This document shows positions 34,792 to 43,547 of a stretch of DNA of 64,000 nt, one piece after another. The notes under the pieces are model-generated. The model made no database searches, had not been told where the DNA came from, and worked only from the letters and a program-made list of their open reading frames with translations. The stretch is taken from assembly GCA_028866575.1 (NCBI GenBank), contig JAGWHU010000002.1, positions 1 through 64,000 on the forward strand. The letters run 5' to 3'. A program made the translations under genes and the position numbers. Origin of the DNA: Candidatus Micrarchaeota archaeon (GTDB lineage: Archaea; Micrarchaeota; Micrarchaeia; Micrarchaeales; Micrarchaeaceae). The first letter of the stretch is position 1. Every line of letters begins with the position of its first letter.

Positions 34792-35571
34792 ATGGCCACG
34801 ATACACATGCAAAAAGAGGAGGAAAAACGGCATCGTTTCCCATGCCTGAGGGGAAGTGCAGCGGGAACGATGGTCCTATCCGCAGCATTGGCGTGTTCGC
34901 CTGCAGTGGCGCAGTCCCAGGCAGGTATGGTAAGAAGGGGCAATATGGCAAGTGCGCCGAGGGCCGCAAGGCAGGTACAGGACGGCTCAGCCAATGCACA
35001 TAATGGTGCAGTCATGCCAAGTCTCAAGGATTTGAGGTTCAATTTCTTGGAGAAGCCTTACAATTATACAATGTCAAACAGCATTTTGAAGCCTGAAACA
35101 GAAAGCAGGTGGCCGAAGCTGGATCAGGGGCTAATGCTTTCTACAATAATTCTAGACGCAATAGACTGGAATCAGACGCTGCACAGGGCGGACCATCTTT
35201 ACAAATTCAAGAAGAATTCAGGGTACACGTACTACGAAGGCGGAAGCTATTTCGGGGAAACGGTTCCTAAATATGAGGGTGGTCTTCCGCTAATAGGAAG
35301 CCCGATCCTTGGTAGTTCGCCATCGCCGAAGCGGGTTAACCTGTATTTCATGGGCTTGGCAGCGGCTGACATCATAATACCGAAGCTGCTAAGGAACCAC
35401 GATAAGCTCAGGAAGATCTATTTCGGCATAAGGATAGCCGCAGAGTCAGACTGCACGATACGCAACATAAATGGGGATGCGCAATGGGACAAATGGTATT
35501 CTTCCAGCGAAACCTGGCTGGACGAAACGTGCAAGGCGCATCCGGATTTATCTTTTTGCCGCACCAGATAA
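34792..35571 (+). CDS. Secreted protein of unknown function
   Basis: About 259 residues from ATG 34792; a TTG at 34762 is closer to the TATA element (TTTATATATTA, about 34740) but less likely. The N-terminus is a signal peptide: charged start, then CLRGSAAGTMVLSAALACSPAVAQ with an Ala-x-Ala cleavage site. The mature protein is aromatic-rich (KPYNYTM, YTYYEGGSYFGETVP) and has three cysteines near the end. No known family. The next gene, for a coiled-coil protein, starts 72 bases later and may be cotranscribed. Confidence 0.6.
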   Translation: MATIHMQKEEEKRHRFPCLRGSAAGTMVLSAALACSPAVAQSQAGMVRRGNMASAPRAARQVQDGSANAHNGAVMPSLKDLRFNFLEKPYNYTMSNSILKPETESRWPKLDQGLMLSTIILDAIDWNQTLHRADHLYKFKKNSGYTYYEGGSYFGETVPKYEGGLPLIGSPILGSSPSPKRVNLYFMGLAAADIIIPKLLRNHDKLRKIYFGIRIAAESDCTIRNINGDAQWDKWYSSSETWLDETCKAHPDLSFCRTR

Positions 35572-35574
35572 TCT

Positions 35575-35598
35575 TTGTTGGGATTCAAATTCCAACAA
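35575..35598. repeat. Inverted repeat between orphan genes (TTGTTGG-N10-CCAACAA)
   Basis: A perfect 7-bp inverted repeat just after the stop codon of the secreted-protein gene and before the coiled-coil gene. It may be a weak terminator or an RNA processing hairpin. Confidence 0.4.
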
Positions 35599-35643
35599 AA
35601 TACTTTCCTAATTGTTTGCTGGCAAAAGGCATATGAACCATTT

Positions 35644-36870
35644 ATGCGCATTATTAATGATTCAATGCTGTTCGGGAAGGCTGCGCCAAGGGAAGAGGTA
35701 GACGCATCGGAGCTCAACGCTTATCTTAACAAATGCTTCGATGAAAAACTTAAGAGGCTGTCCGCAAGGACCCCGGCAATAGAGAGGGAGCTGGAGCGCG
35801 CATTTTCCTCCTTCAGAAATGCGGTTGAAAAATTTTCGGAATCGGAGGCAGGGCCGAACATGGACTACCTATTCGGGGTCAAGGAAGGCTATCTTATTTC
35901 CCAGAAGCCAAACTACTGCAGCTCGTTGCTTCACATCGCATCGGTGCCTCCGGAATATGATGGGAAAAACATATACTACAAGGGGGAAAGCATAGTCAGG
36001 TCTTACGGCAAATTCATGACAGAGGTGCTAAAGGCTAACAATACCTTCAAGCTGGTTATGATGGCGTACGCAAAGGAGCTTGGCGACACAAAGACGTCGT
36101 TCAATGCGATGGAGCGGCTGTGCAAGGACCTGAGCGGCGAGCTCGGAAGCTGCGGGCAGCAGCTCAATGAGTATAGACGATTGGAAGACAGGATAAAAGC
36201 ATTGATTGATGACATGTCAAAGATAAGTCTATTCAAGCATTCGCTGGATGGCAAGCCCGAAACAGGGCAATCGCAGGGGAGCGCGGAGGAGGATGCAGCG
36301 AAATTCATCGATGGCAAGGAAAAGGAGCTGGAGATGGCAAGGAAGCGCTACAATGACGTTAATCGCTCCGTTACAGGGATCCTTTTACCGATAGAGAGGG
36401 TAGCAAGAAAGCACGATTACATAGCTTCCTCGAAGATAAAGCTGACCGATTACATAAAGGAGCCAGCAGAAAGGATACGGAAAGAGGAGGACGTGAGGGA
36501 ACTTAACAGCCAGATCTCCGCGATAATGGAAGAGATAAGCACCGGGAGGACCAAGGTCAAAAATGCCGACAATCTCGCCATGCAGCTCAGTGCCATAAAG
36601 GGCACGAACCTGCTTGGCCTGACGGAATCGTTGCGCGAATGCGGGAATGAAATCAAAATGCTGCAGAAGGAAATAGCAAGAATGCAGGCGGTGCTGCAGG
36701 AGCTGGATAAAGGCAAGAATGAAAAGACGAGGATGCTTGAAGAGCGTGAAGAGATAAAGAAAGCGGTAGAAATATGCCGCGCAACAGTTTCTTCGGGAAA
36801 AGAGGAGATAGAGAAGCTATTCCATGATTATTATAGAAGGCAGATTACGGTAAATGCAGCGACCGACTGA
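35644..36870 (+). CDS. Coiled-coil protein of unknown function
   Basis: About 408 residues from ATG 35644; a TTG at 35575 in the preceding hairpin is rejected. There is no signal peptide or membrane helix. Residues 1-150 look globular (KPNYCSSLLHIASVPPEYDGKN). From about 190 to the end the protein is rich in Glu/Lys/Arg/Leu heptads and is almost certainly a long coiled coil (AKFIDGKEKELEMARKRYND; GNEIKMLQKEIARMQAVLQE). No Walker motifs, so it is not an SMC ATPase. The partner is unknown; the upstream secreted-protein gene may be in the same operon. Confidence 0.6.
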   Translation: MRIINDSMLFGKAAPREEVDASELNAYLNKCFDEKLKRLSARTPAIERELERAFSSFRNAVEKFSESEAGPNMDYLFGVKEGYLISQKPNYCSSLLHIASVPPEYDGKNIYYKGESIVRSYGKFMTEVLKANNTFKLVMMAYAKELGDTKTSFNAMERLCKDLSGELGSCGQQLNEYRRLEDRIKALIDDMSKISLFKHSLDGKPETGQSQGSAEEDAAKFIDGKEKELEMARKRYNDVNRSVTGILLPIERVARKHDYIASSKIKLTDYIKEPAERIRKEEDVRELNSQISAIMEEISTGRTKVKNADNLAMQLSAIKGTNLLGLTESLRECGNEIKMLQKEIARMQAVLQELDKGKNEKTRMLEEREEIKKAVEICRATVSSGKEEIEKLFHDYYRRQITVNAATD

Positions 36871-36895
36871 GATCCTAAGCATATAGAGCCTTGGC

Positions 36896-37189
36896 TCATC
36901 GCCCTCTTTTTTCTTTTGCGACCGCATGCTTTGCAATGAACATGACAATTGCAGCAATGACTAACCAGATGAGGGCATCCTCAGCAAAGATTATGGAATA
37001 AAGATTGGTCCAGTAACATGGGGCATACCCGCCGCAATACTTGAAGCGATACGCCATCGGAAAACCGATCCCGTAGGCCGAGCCGCCAGGAGAGGACCAC
37101 AGCCACCTTACAGGAATCCCGGAAGCGGTTGCAATAACCAGTCCGGCGATTAAAGAAATGAGCAAAATTCTCGCATTAGTTAACTTCAT
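36896..37189 (-). CDS. Small two-helix membrane protein
   Basis: A 97-residue protein with an N-terminal helix (ILLISLIAGLVIATASGIPV), an extracellular loop of about 45 residues with two cysteines (KYCGGYAPCYW), and a C-terminal helix (ALIWLVIAAIVMFIAKHAV) ending in a basic tail. No family recognised. It is convergent with the coiled-coil gene. The region from 37190 to 37421 between this gene and the Fic gene holds palindromes described separately and no other gene. Confidence 0.6.
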   Translation of the reverse strand: MKLTNARILLISLIAGLVIATASGIPVRWLWSSPGGSAYGIGFPMAYRFKYCGGYAPCYWTNLYSIIFAEDALIWLVIAAIVMFIAKHAVAKEKRGR

Positions 37190-37268
37190 ATTATTTTAAA
37201 CGCAGAAAGAATTAATATTAATGACATATAAAGCCCAGGAGAGCTCTATTAGATATATCCAATTCCCT

Positions 37269-37290
37269 TTGCATATCTGTAGATATGCAA
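37269..37290. promoter_or_regulatory. Perfect inverted repeat TTGCATATCT-GT-AGATATGCAA
   Basis: Ten-base arms around a two-base centre, in the intergenic region between the small membrane protein gene and the Fic gene. A partial copy of one arm (GTTGCATATT) recurs at 37331-37340. Probably an operator for one or both divergent genes. Confidence 0.5.
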
Positions 37291-37340
37291 TTATAAGAAC
37301 TTTGGAAAAGCGTAATATAATATACGGTTAGTTGCATATT

Positions 37341-37421
37341 ATGTCTACAATTACAACTATTTGCTAAAATGTAGACATTATGTCCATAAAGTTTAAATAC
37401 TTGTTTATTGTAGACATATAT
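37341..37421 (+). promoter_or_regulatory. Fic promoter with three TGTAGACAT-type operator boxes
   Basis: ATGTCTACAA (37341-37350), AATGTAGACATT (37368-37379) and ATTGTAGACATA (37407-37418) share a core, the first in inverted orientation. The TATA box TTTAAATAC (37392-37400) lies between the second and third, about 26 bases before the GTG at 37422. A repressor bound here would block TBP and the start site. Confidence 0.6.
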
Positions 37422-38333
37422 GTGTCATTTATAGAGAAGCAAAGGCATGGAAAGCACTTTTACTACTACTTAGTAAAGAGTGTTAGGATCACCCCGGCCA
37501 AAGCAAAAAGGCTTAGGATTTTCCTAGGCAGAGAAATACCTAAACATGCCGAATTACAGCAGTATTTTGTGGAACTCGAGAAAAAGACAATGGAAGCCCG
37601 GTATCACGCCAAATGGCTTCCTATGGAGCTTGTAGAAAAAGTTGATGATCTTAGTGCTTCTATAACAGTATTTCATAAAATACCTTCAAATGCATTGCCA
37701 AAAGACTTTCTGGTCAGATATACTTACAATACAAATGCCATAGAGGGCAATAGGCTGACGCTTAGACAGACTGCACTTGTGCTTAGTGACAGAATAGCCC
37801 CAGAGGGCTCGCGGGCGGATGATGTAATAGAGGCACTTAATGCTGTTGATGCATGGAATTTCATCAAATCCTATAGAGGCAGGCTGAATAAGGCATTTGT
37901 GTGCAAGGTGCAATATGAAATAACAAAGAACACATCTTGCAGAATTCAAGGAGGTTATAGGGATAGCGGAGTCAGAATATCTGGTTCAGAGCATATCCCA
38001 CCAAAACCAGAAAAAGTTCCAAAACTGCTTGAAGATCTATTCAAGCAATTCTACAACCAAAAGAAAAATCTGCATCCGATAGAACTAGCGACGTTTCTAC
38101 ATAATAGTTTTGTAAATATACACCCATTTACAGATGGAAATGGAAGAACATCTAGGCTTCTTATGAATTGGATTCTGCTTAGGAACAAGTTTCCGCCAGT
38201 AATAATAGAGGTTACAAACAAGGAGCATTATTACAACTCAATTGAAGCTGCAGACAAAGGCGATCAGAAGCCATTTGCAACATTCCTGTGCAATCAGCTA
38301 CTTGAACAATACACTATTACTGTGTCAAGCTAA
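37422..38333 (+). CDS. Fic-domain protein, class II with autoinhibitory motif
   Basis: 303 residues from GTG 37422, chosen because it matches the usual start of archaeal Fic proteins (SFIEKQRHGKHFYYYLVKS) and fits the leaderless promoter; an ATG at 37380 would lie upstream of the TATA box. The catalytic motif HPFTDGNGRTSR is intact. An N-terminal TNAIEGN matches the inhibitory [S/T]xxxE[G/N] motif, whose Glu blocks ATP in class II Fic enzymes. Fic proteins transfer AMP to target proteins. The stop TAA (38331-38333) is inside the left 14-bp casposon target duplication and originally abutted the 3' end of tRNA-Thr. Confidence 0.9.
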   Translation: MSFIEKQRHGKHFYYYLVKSVRITPAKAKRLRIFLGREIPKHAELQQYFVELEKKTMEARYHAKWLPMELVEKVDDLSASITVFHKIPSNALPKDFLVRYTYNTNAIEGNRLTLRQTALVLSDRIAPEGSRADDVIEALNAVDAWNFIKSYRGRLNKAFVCKVQYEITKNTSCRIQGGYRDSGVRISGSEHIPPKPEKVPKLLEDLFKQFYNQKKNLHPIELATFLHNSFVNIHPFTDGNGRTSRLLMNWILLRNKFPPVIIEVTNKEHYYNSIEAADKGDQKPFATFLCNQLLEQYTITVSS

Positions 38334-38337
38334 AGCC
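38324..38337. repeat. Casposon target-site duplication, left copy
   Basis: The 14 bases GTCAAGCTAAAGCC are repeated exactly at 51423-51436. The left copy contains the last codons and stop of the Fic gene plus four bases identical to the tRNA-Thr 3' end. Confidence 0.93.
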
Positions 38338-38367
38338 GGGGTTATATATATAATCCCTATTTTGCAC
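38338..38367. repeat. Casposon left terminal inverted repeat
   Basis: Begins GGGGTTATATATATAATCCC, continues T-ATTTTGCAC, and matches the reverse complement of 51393-51422 at 29 of 30 bases (T/C difference at position 21). The first 20 bases are themselves a near-perfect palindrome. Confidence 0.93.
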
Positions 38368-38375
38368 CTACTTTA

Positions 38376-39050
38376 TTAAAATTTAAAATCAAACAGACTA
38401 AATTCCCTATTCTTTTTAAAATTAACATCTTCAAGTTCGTTTAATAATACTCCCATAGCTTCTTTAATATCATACTCTTCATAGTTTTTAGATTTTAATT
38501 TCGAGCAGTAGCTAGAAACAATTTGCTTAATATAATTATTCTTCTTTTTTTCAGTGTATTGGCCTTTTGATGTATCCTTTTCAACCTTTTTCTTAAGTTG
38601 TTCTATATACTTTTGCAATTCATCTTCAGCTAAAGCGATCTTTGGTTTAAAACTAATTAGATATAGACCACGAAATTCATTTTGTCTATCATTAATGGTG
38701 ATAAATTTCTTGTTTTGAGGCCAATTTATAGTTCTACCATCAGCCAGCGGTATAAGAAGCGTCCAAATCCCATTTACAGTTGTACATTTGCATACTACAT
38801 AAGGATTACTTTCATATTTGCCATCAACTGTAAAATGTCCTCTGCTACCAGCATTAACTCTGACCAAGAAACAATCACAGTCTTTACAAAGATAAGACGT
38901 AAATTCTAAAAAACTCGGTAGATATTTTCCAACAGGTGTTCCTCTATAAATCCCTAAATTGCTAACCATGTATGTTAATTTTGCTACTTTTTCTAAATTT
39001 TCACAATTACATTCGCAATGTGTACTATCTATATGACATGCTTTACACAT
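38376..39050 (-). CDS. Casposon Cys-rich protein, 224 residues
   Basis: Not recognised. The N-terminus MCKACHIDSTHCECNCEN has clustered cysteines and a histidine suited to zinc binding, and YLCKDCDCFLVRV and YVVCKCTTVNG add more. The middle is beta-rich (VNGIWTLLIPLADGRTINWP); the C-terminal third is charged and helical. The first residues resemble those of the 55-residue protein at 39610-39777 (MCK-x-C...C-x-C), so the two are probably paralogous. It is the last gene of the left arm, eight bases inside the TIR. It might be a DNA-binding accessory factor, but nothing shows this directly. Confidence 0.65.
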   Translation of the reverse strand: MCKACHIDSTHCECNCENLEKVAKLTYMVSNLGIYRGTPVGKYLPSFLEFTSYLCKDCDCFLVRVNAGSRGHFTVDGKYESNPYVVCKCTTVNGIWTLLIPLADGRTINWPQNKKFITINDRQNEFRGLYLISFKPKIALAEDELQKYIEQLKKKVEKDTSKGQYTEKKKNNYIKQIVSSYCSKLKSKNYEEYDIKEAMGVLLNELEDVNFKKNREFSLFDFKF

Positions 39051-39092
39051 ATTTGTTACCTTACATGATTTAAAAAATGTCTTCCTTTTGTT

Positions 39093-39542
39093 TTATATAA
39101 CTATGCCATTATTGCAGTTTGAACACCACCATATATACTGCGATACCGTTTCCTCATATTTTCCAAAGCCTTTGTTAACAATCTCAGTACCCTTAGTTTT
39201 GATGATATCCATCGACTTATTACATTTGTTACAAATTGGTCTTTCTATTGTTTTTATATAAACAGTTTTTTCACCTATCTTAAAAGAAACCACAGGCTTT
39301 TCACAATTACAATCCTTTATTTTGCATTTGATTGATGGAACTTTATTTGTATTTATATGTAAGGCAGTCTCATGTATAAATGATACTTTTCTGTCTAAAC
39401 GGCTATTATTTCTACCACGAACTTTTTCAATAAAACTAGGCTTGATTAAATCGGTTTTATGGTGTGGGATTTTTAATATAGTTACTTTATGTCCACAGAA
39501 ACCGCAGATATGCTCTTTTTGTTCTTCTGTTGTTAGTTCCAT
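39093..39542 (-). CDS. Casposon zinc-finger protein, 149 residues
   Basis: Not recognised as a known family. Cysteine pairs are at HICGFCGHKV, KCKIKDCNCEKP, ICNKCNKSM and WWCSNCNNG, enough for two zinc sites. The ends look like zinc ribbons and the middle is basic (FIEKVRGRNNSRLDRK). The DCNC segment is like that in the adjacent Cys-rich proteins. It lies 42 bases from the 224-residue gene on the same strand. Probably nucleic-acid binding. Confidence 0.65.
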   Translation of the reverse strand: MELTTEEQKEHICGFCGHKVTILKIPHHKTDLIKPSFIEKVRGRNNSRLDRKVSFIHETALHINTNKVPSIKCKIKDCNCEKPVVSFKIGEKTVYIKTIERPICNKCNKSMDIIKTKGTEIVNKGFGKYEETVSQYIWWCSNCNNGIVI

Positions 39543-39609
39543 TTGATCATATAAATGATATTATTCATAATAATTTTAAACATACTTTGATCTTAGATGT
39601 TTACATTGA

Positions 39610-39777
39610 TTACAAAAATAAGTCTGTTGGCCATTTTTTAATATCCATATATACCTTCATGTCCTTACATGGACAGTTACATTCCTTTTCCTTAAATGCT
39701 GGTATTAAATCCATTTCTACTTGCTTAGTAGCTTCATTAAAAAATTCTTTTTTTAAAATTAAACAACTCTTGCACAT
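39610..39777 (-). CDS. Casposon 55-residue Cys-rich protein
   Basis: A short frame from ATG 39777 to TAA 39610. It has MCKSC at the start and ECNCPCKDM near residue 35: five cysteines that could form one zinc site. The pattern matches the N-terminus of the 224-residue protein, and it ends with MDIKKWPTDLFL. It fits the gene spacing of the left arm (19 bases from the membrane protein gene), which supports its reality despite its size. Function unknown. Confidence 0.6.
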   Translation of the reverse strand: MCKSCLILKKEFFNEATKQVEMDLIPAFKEKECNCPCKDMKVYMDIKKWPTDLFL

Positions 39778-39796
39778 TTACTCACAATACGTTTTT

Positions 39797-40825
39797 TTAA
39801 CTGAAATCTTGCGATACTGCTTGCAATAATCTGTGTGTATTAGCATTAGTACATAAAGAACCCGAGCAAGTAATAAAGGCGATATAATTGCCTTTAGATG
39901 CCATTATTACGTTGTCCTCAGTAAAGTATTGTAAACCGTTAATATTTCCTATACTGCTTGCAGAATGCGCTTGTGTAATAAATATTATACTTGCTTGTGG
40001 TGTTTGTAAGGTATATTCAGTTAAATTCAAACTTGTTATGTTGTAGTATTCAACGAAATAAGCACTACCAGCTTGCGTATTTGCAAATGTAAGGTTGAAG
40101 GCTACTAATTGAATAGGTGTCGGGAATAGATGTATAAGAGATCCATAAGTAGTCTCATTTGCGTTTAATCTGTTTACGCTATATAATCCAATTCCTGATG
40201 TGCTATTTGTTCCAAAAGAGCTATTTAATTGACCTTGGGTAAGATATGCCGAGTTTAATGATATTGGAGAAGCTGGTACAAGATAGCTATAATAGACAAA
40301 AATTACTGCAATTAACCAAAAGAATACCAATACTTCAATAGTTCCACTTATTAATTTCCTACTTCTTTCATTCATGTTGACTAAATTAAGCAGTTTACCA
40401 GCCATGAATCCCAGATAGAATATTATGGCAGTTAGTATTAACACAATAGGGAATGTTAATGTGCCTTTTGCTAATGTGATAAATATTGAACCAAACAAGC
40501 TACCAAAAACCTCTTGGTAGAAACGTGCTGCCCTATAAGTAACGAAATCATAAACGAGCAAGATAGCAAATATTATTACAAAATTGATAAAAAGTGTACT
40601 TGATGTAAAAAGAGTTGATAATCCAACTGTCCCTTCAAGGTTAAGCAAATGTATTTGAGGTATGCTTAAAATGAGTAAAATTATAGTTATTACGACTGCC
40701 TTAATTTGTGGGGTTATATCTTTAAAGGCTTCTGGAAGCTTAACACTCCAAGGTCTTTGTGTGTAACTTTGATTATAATATGTGCTGCTTATGGGTCTAT
40801 GATACCTATGATGTCTACGAGACAC
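39797..40825 (-). CDS. Casposon membrane protein with four helices and external domain
   Basis: A 342-residue protein. A basic, His/Tyr-rich cytoplasmic start (SRRHHRYHRPISSTYY) precedes four membrane helices (about residues 43-61, 77-96, 110-140 and 158-183). About 155 extracellular residues rich in Ser, Thr, Asn and N-x-S/T sites follow, with two cysteines near the end (TCSGSLC). No family recognised. A membrane protein directly beside the polymerase is not part of the known casposon core; it may be cargo, an anchor or a protein that alters the cell surface. Confidence 0.7.
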   Translation of the reverse strand: MSRRHHRYHRPISSTYYNQSYTQRPWSVKLPEAFKDITPQIKAVVITIILLILSIPQIHLLNLEGTVGLSTLFTSSTLFINFVIIFAILLVYDFVTYRAARFYQEVFGSLFGSIFITLAKGTLTFPIVLILTAIIFYLGFMAGKLLNLVNMNERSRKLISGTIEVLVFFWLIAVIFVYYSYLVPASPISLNSAYLTQGQLNSSFGTNSTSGIGLYSVNRLNANETTYGSLIHLFPTPIQLVAFNLTFANTQAGSAYFVEYYNITSLNLTEYTLQTPQASIIFITQAHSASSIGNINGLQYFTEDNVIMASKGNYIAFITCSGSLCTNANTHRLLQAVSQDFS

Positions 40826-40889
40826 TTTCTTACCCCCTTATTAACCTTAATAACTCACAAACCTTAAATAACTATCCAAAACGTCAAAA

Positions 40890-43547
40890 TCAGCTAAGAG
40901 CGTTTAAAAGCTTCTTTAATGTCTTCTTCTTTAGTTCTATGACCTCACCATCCTTCAACTTCTTTAGTTTCTTCCTTAAATAAAACAAACTCCTTCTTGA
41001 AATACCTATTTTTCGTGCATCCGATAACGTTATTTTCGATAAGATACCTGTTATCTTGTCCTTAGATGCGTTATCATAAACGACATAATCGTTATCCGAA
41101 ACGCCGATTATTTCGGATTCATCAAGATTATTCGACTCTTTTCCTATGTGGATAACGTTATCAACAGTTATTTTCTTGCGTGATAACGTGCCGATATCGC
41201 CATCGTACTTCTCTTCCTTGTGGTTTATGTAGTCAAGAAACATCTCTGATAACGGTTTCCAGTAGTATTGTGTGTTATTTTCGTAGTATTTTCCTGTCTT
41301 GTAATCGACAAATGGCATGTATTTGACTGTTTTCGTGAGTTTTGTATAAGGTATTGCTGGTATTATAGCGTTATCCGAACCGTTATCCTTGCGATATCCT
41401 ATGCCGACATTGATGAAATTGAACGGTTTGATTTGGTTTTTCGTGTTATTCGTGTTGAATTTGTCGAATCTTTTGATTATTCGGGGTGAGGTTATCGATA
41501 ATTGAGCTACAATTACGTTATCTTTATACTTATTTTGTATCTCTTCTTGCGTTATTTTACTGTCGTGATAACGCAAAATATCTATCCAGAGTTCTTTCTC
41601 CCATTCTTTTGGCATACCTGATATGTAGCCTAAGCCGTGTGAGGAGTGTTTCAGGATGGTTATCTCACAGTTATCTACCCTATACAAACAGTACCTTTTC
41701 GCTGAAATACCGTAAAACATCACGTTTTTCAATTCTGTACCGTCCTCTGCCTTTTCGACTTTAAACATCTCTGTCTGCTTACTGTAAGGGTTCAAAGTTC
41801 TAAAGAACGCTTGCAAACTCTCGACTATTTCAGGGTTTACAAAGATGCTATCGGTGTCGCAATAGGCATAATAGCCGTTATTCTGGTTTACAAACGTCTC
41901 TGCTATAGCAAGAATTAACCTTGCACCAGCTGTCGTGAGTGTTGCGACAATAGGATTGAAGGCTTTGCCTTGTGTTTCTTTTTTTTCGACCTCTGTTTTG
42001 ATGTGTTCAAGGCCATAAATGTCTACAATACTGCTTTCAGGGATGGTATTTACTTCAGCATATATGCCGTATCCGCCTGAATTCGCTATTATCTTGGCTA
42101 TATGATCCTGATTCTTGAGTTCCTTGTTATCTTTGTCAGGTTTCAGCGTCTCCTTGACCTCAAGTCTATGCTCAATCATGGCCTTAATCAGACTTGTCTT
42201 TCTTGGGTCTATGGTCTTGCCGAATAGCTCTACTGGTTTCAAGTCATTCTGAATTTCCTTCGGCACGAATTTATACGCCTTTATGATCTTTGGAACTTTG
42301 CCAGTAAGAAGCTTTGCTGCTATTATGTCAGGATAGGCATAGTACAGCTTGCCTTTTACGTGGTTTATGCCTATGTTGTATACGGTTTTGTTTCCGTACT
42401 TAGCCCTTACTGGGAATATGTCATAATCAGCATCTACTAATGTTATACCTCTGAACTTTCTCCAAATTTCCTTATTATTAAGGTCGGATAACGTTATTTT
42501 GGCTAATAACTTGGGAAATTCGTTATCTTCGATAACGTCTATGTTATCTGTAATAACGTAATCCTGTAATCCGAGAAGCTCGAACATGGTCGGGTACATA
42601 CTTGTAAAGTCTATGTATGTAACCGGAATCGGCTGCTTTCTGATATGTACATCAGCACGACCACCATAGTAAGTGGACATTATGTAACCCAACATATTCT
42701 TGGGAAAATCAGGGTTCTGTGCTGAAAATGATCTTATGTTCATGGCCTTTATGTATGCCTTACCTATGGATGCTGGTGAATACAAGCTGTTTAATGGTAC
42801 GGATAGATTGTATGATTCGAACTCTTTGGATAATGCTACATAGAGGTCGTATGATGCCAAAACGTCATTTACACAGTAATCTATGTAATCCAGCGTTATC
42901 ATGCCGTGTTCTTCGACCTTTTTCTTCTTGTGAGGTACATCGAATTTCTCGCAAGCACTCTCAAGCGTATGGGATTTATCTGTTAATGCAAAGGATAACG
43001 TCTTTAGATCAACGAAAGTACCAGCGTACTTTCTTATCTTGGTTCGATTCTTTGAGAACGGCTTGGTGAATCCGATAAAAGAACACTTAGAATCGATGTG
43101 CTTTATCGTGATTCTCGGATCGTAAAGCTTGTCAGACAACTTGAATGAGAATGAATTCTTGTCGTTCTTTGATGTACCGCTGCTTATTGCCATCCTTGAT
43201 ATGTCGAATGGCAAGTTGAAACCAATACATATGGCTCTCCTTTGGTACACGTTTTGATAAAATATCCTTATGAACTGCTCTCTGCTTATTAGCTCTACTT
43301 TGTTCTTGGTTGCATACTCACGCAATATTGCTAGCTGCTTTTCGTTTAAATCGGAGCCATGTATGAGCATTAACCCTACACGAATGCCATTTTCCCATAT
43401 TCCACAGCATCCGAATAGCATGTTTTGGTACATGTCTATGGTAGTCTCGAAATCGAACACAAAGACAAGGTTCGAATTGAAATACTTCTCGAACTGTGGA
43501 CGGTCTTCTCTTTCATTATCCACATAGCACCTTACAGCCACGTTCAT
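40890..43547 (-). CDS. polB: Casposon family-B DNA polymerase with C-terminal HTH
   Basis: An 885-residue DNA polymerase expected to replicate the casposon. The 3'-5' exonuclease motifs are intact: FDFETT (D32, E34), GFNLPFDISRM and YCVNDVLASYDL. The linker motif is YYGGRAD (294-299). Polymerase motif A is YIDFTSMYPT (D313), motif B AKIIANSGGYGIYAE (485-498) and motif C YAYCDTDSIFV (D564, D566). The last 50 residues form a helix-turn-helix-like tail (ARKIGISRRSLFYLRKKLKK) strikingly similar to the tail of Cas1. It overlaps the HNH gene by four bases. The 3' part of the gene is unusually rich in GTTATC/GATAAC hexamers. Confidence 0.95.
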   Translation of the reverse strand: MNVAVRCYVDNEREDRPQFEKYFNSNLVFVFDFETTIDMYQNMLFGCCGIWENGIRVGLMLIHGSDLNEKQLAILREYATKNKVELISREQFIRIFYQNVYQRRAICIGFNLPFDISRMAISSGTSKNDKNSFSFKLSDKLYDPRITIKHIDSKCSFIGFTKPFSKNRTKIRKYAGTFVDLKTLSFALTDKSHTLESACEKFDVPHKKKKVEEHGMITLDYIDYCVNDVLASYDLYVALSKEFESYNLSVPLNSLYSPASIGKAYIKAMNIRSFSAQNPDFPKNMLGYIMSTYYGGRADVHIRKQPIPVTYIDFTSMYPTMFELLGLQDYVITDNIDVIEDNEFPKLLAKITLSDLNNKEIWRKFRGITLVDADYDIFPVRAKYGNKTVYNIGINHVKGKLYYAYPDIIAAKLLTGKVPKIIKAYKFVPKEIQNDLKPVELFGKTIDPRKTSLIKAMIEHRLEVKETLKPDKDNKELKNQDHIAKIIANSGGYGIYAEVNTIPESSIVDIYGLEHIKTEVEKKETQGKAFNPIVATLTTAGARLILAIAETFVNQNNGYYAYCDTDSIFVNPEIVESLQAFFRTLNPYSKQTEMFKVEKAEDGTELKNVMFYGISAKRYCLYRVDNCEITILKHSSHGLGYISGMPKEWEKELWIDILRYHDSKITQEEIQNKYKDNVIVAQLSITSPRIIKRFDKFNTNNTKNQIKPFNFINVGIGYRKDNGSDNAIIPAIPYTKLTKTVKYMPFVDYKTGKYYENNTQYYWKPLSEMFLDYINHKEEKYDGDIGTLSRKKITVDNVIHIGKESNNLDESEIIGVSDNDYVVYDNASKDKITGILSKITLSDARKIGISRRSLFYLRKKLKKLKDGEVIELKKKTLKKLLNALS

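Noticed and set aside
39530-39829. 99-codon plus-strand frame in the casposon left arm
   Set aside because: It runs against all neighbours and overlaps the Cys-rich 55-residue gene, whose zinc-like motifs and spacing are more convincing.
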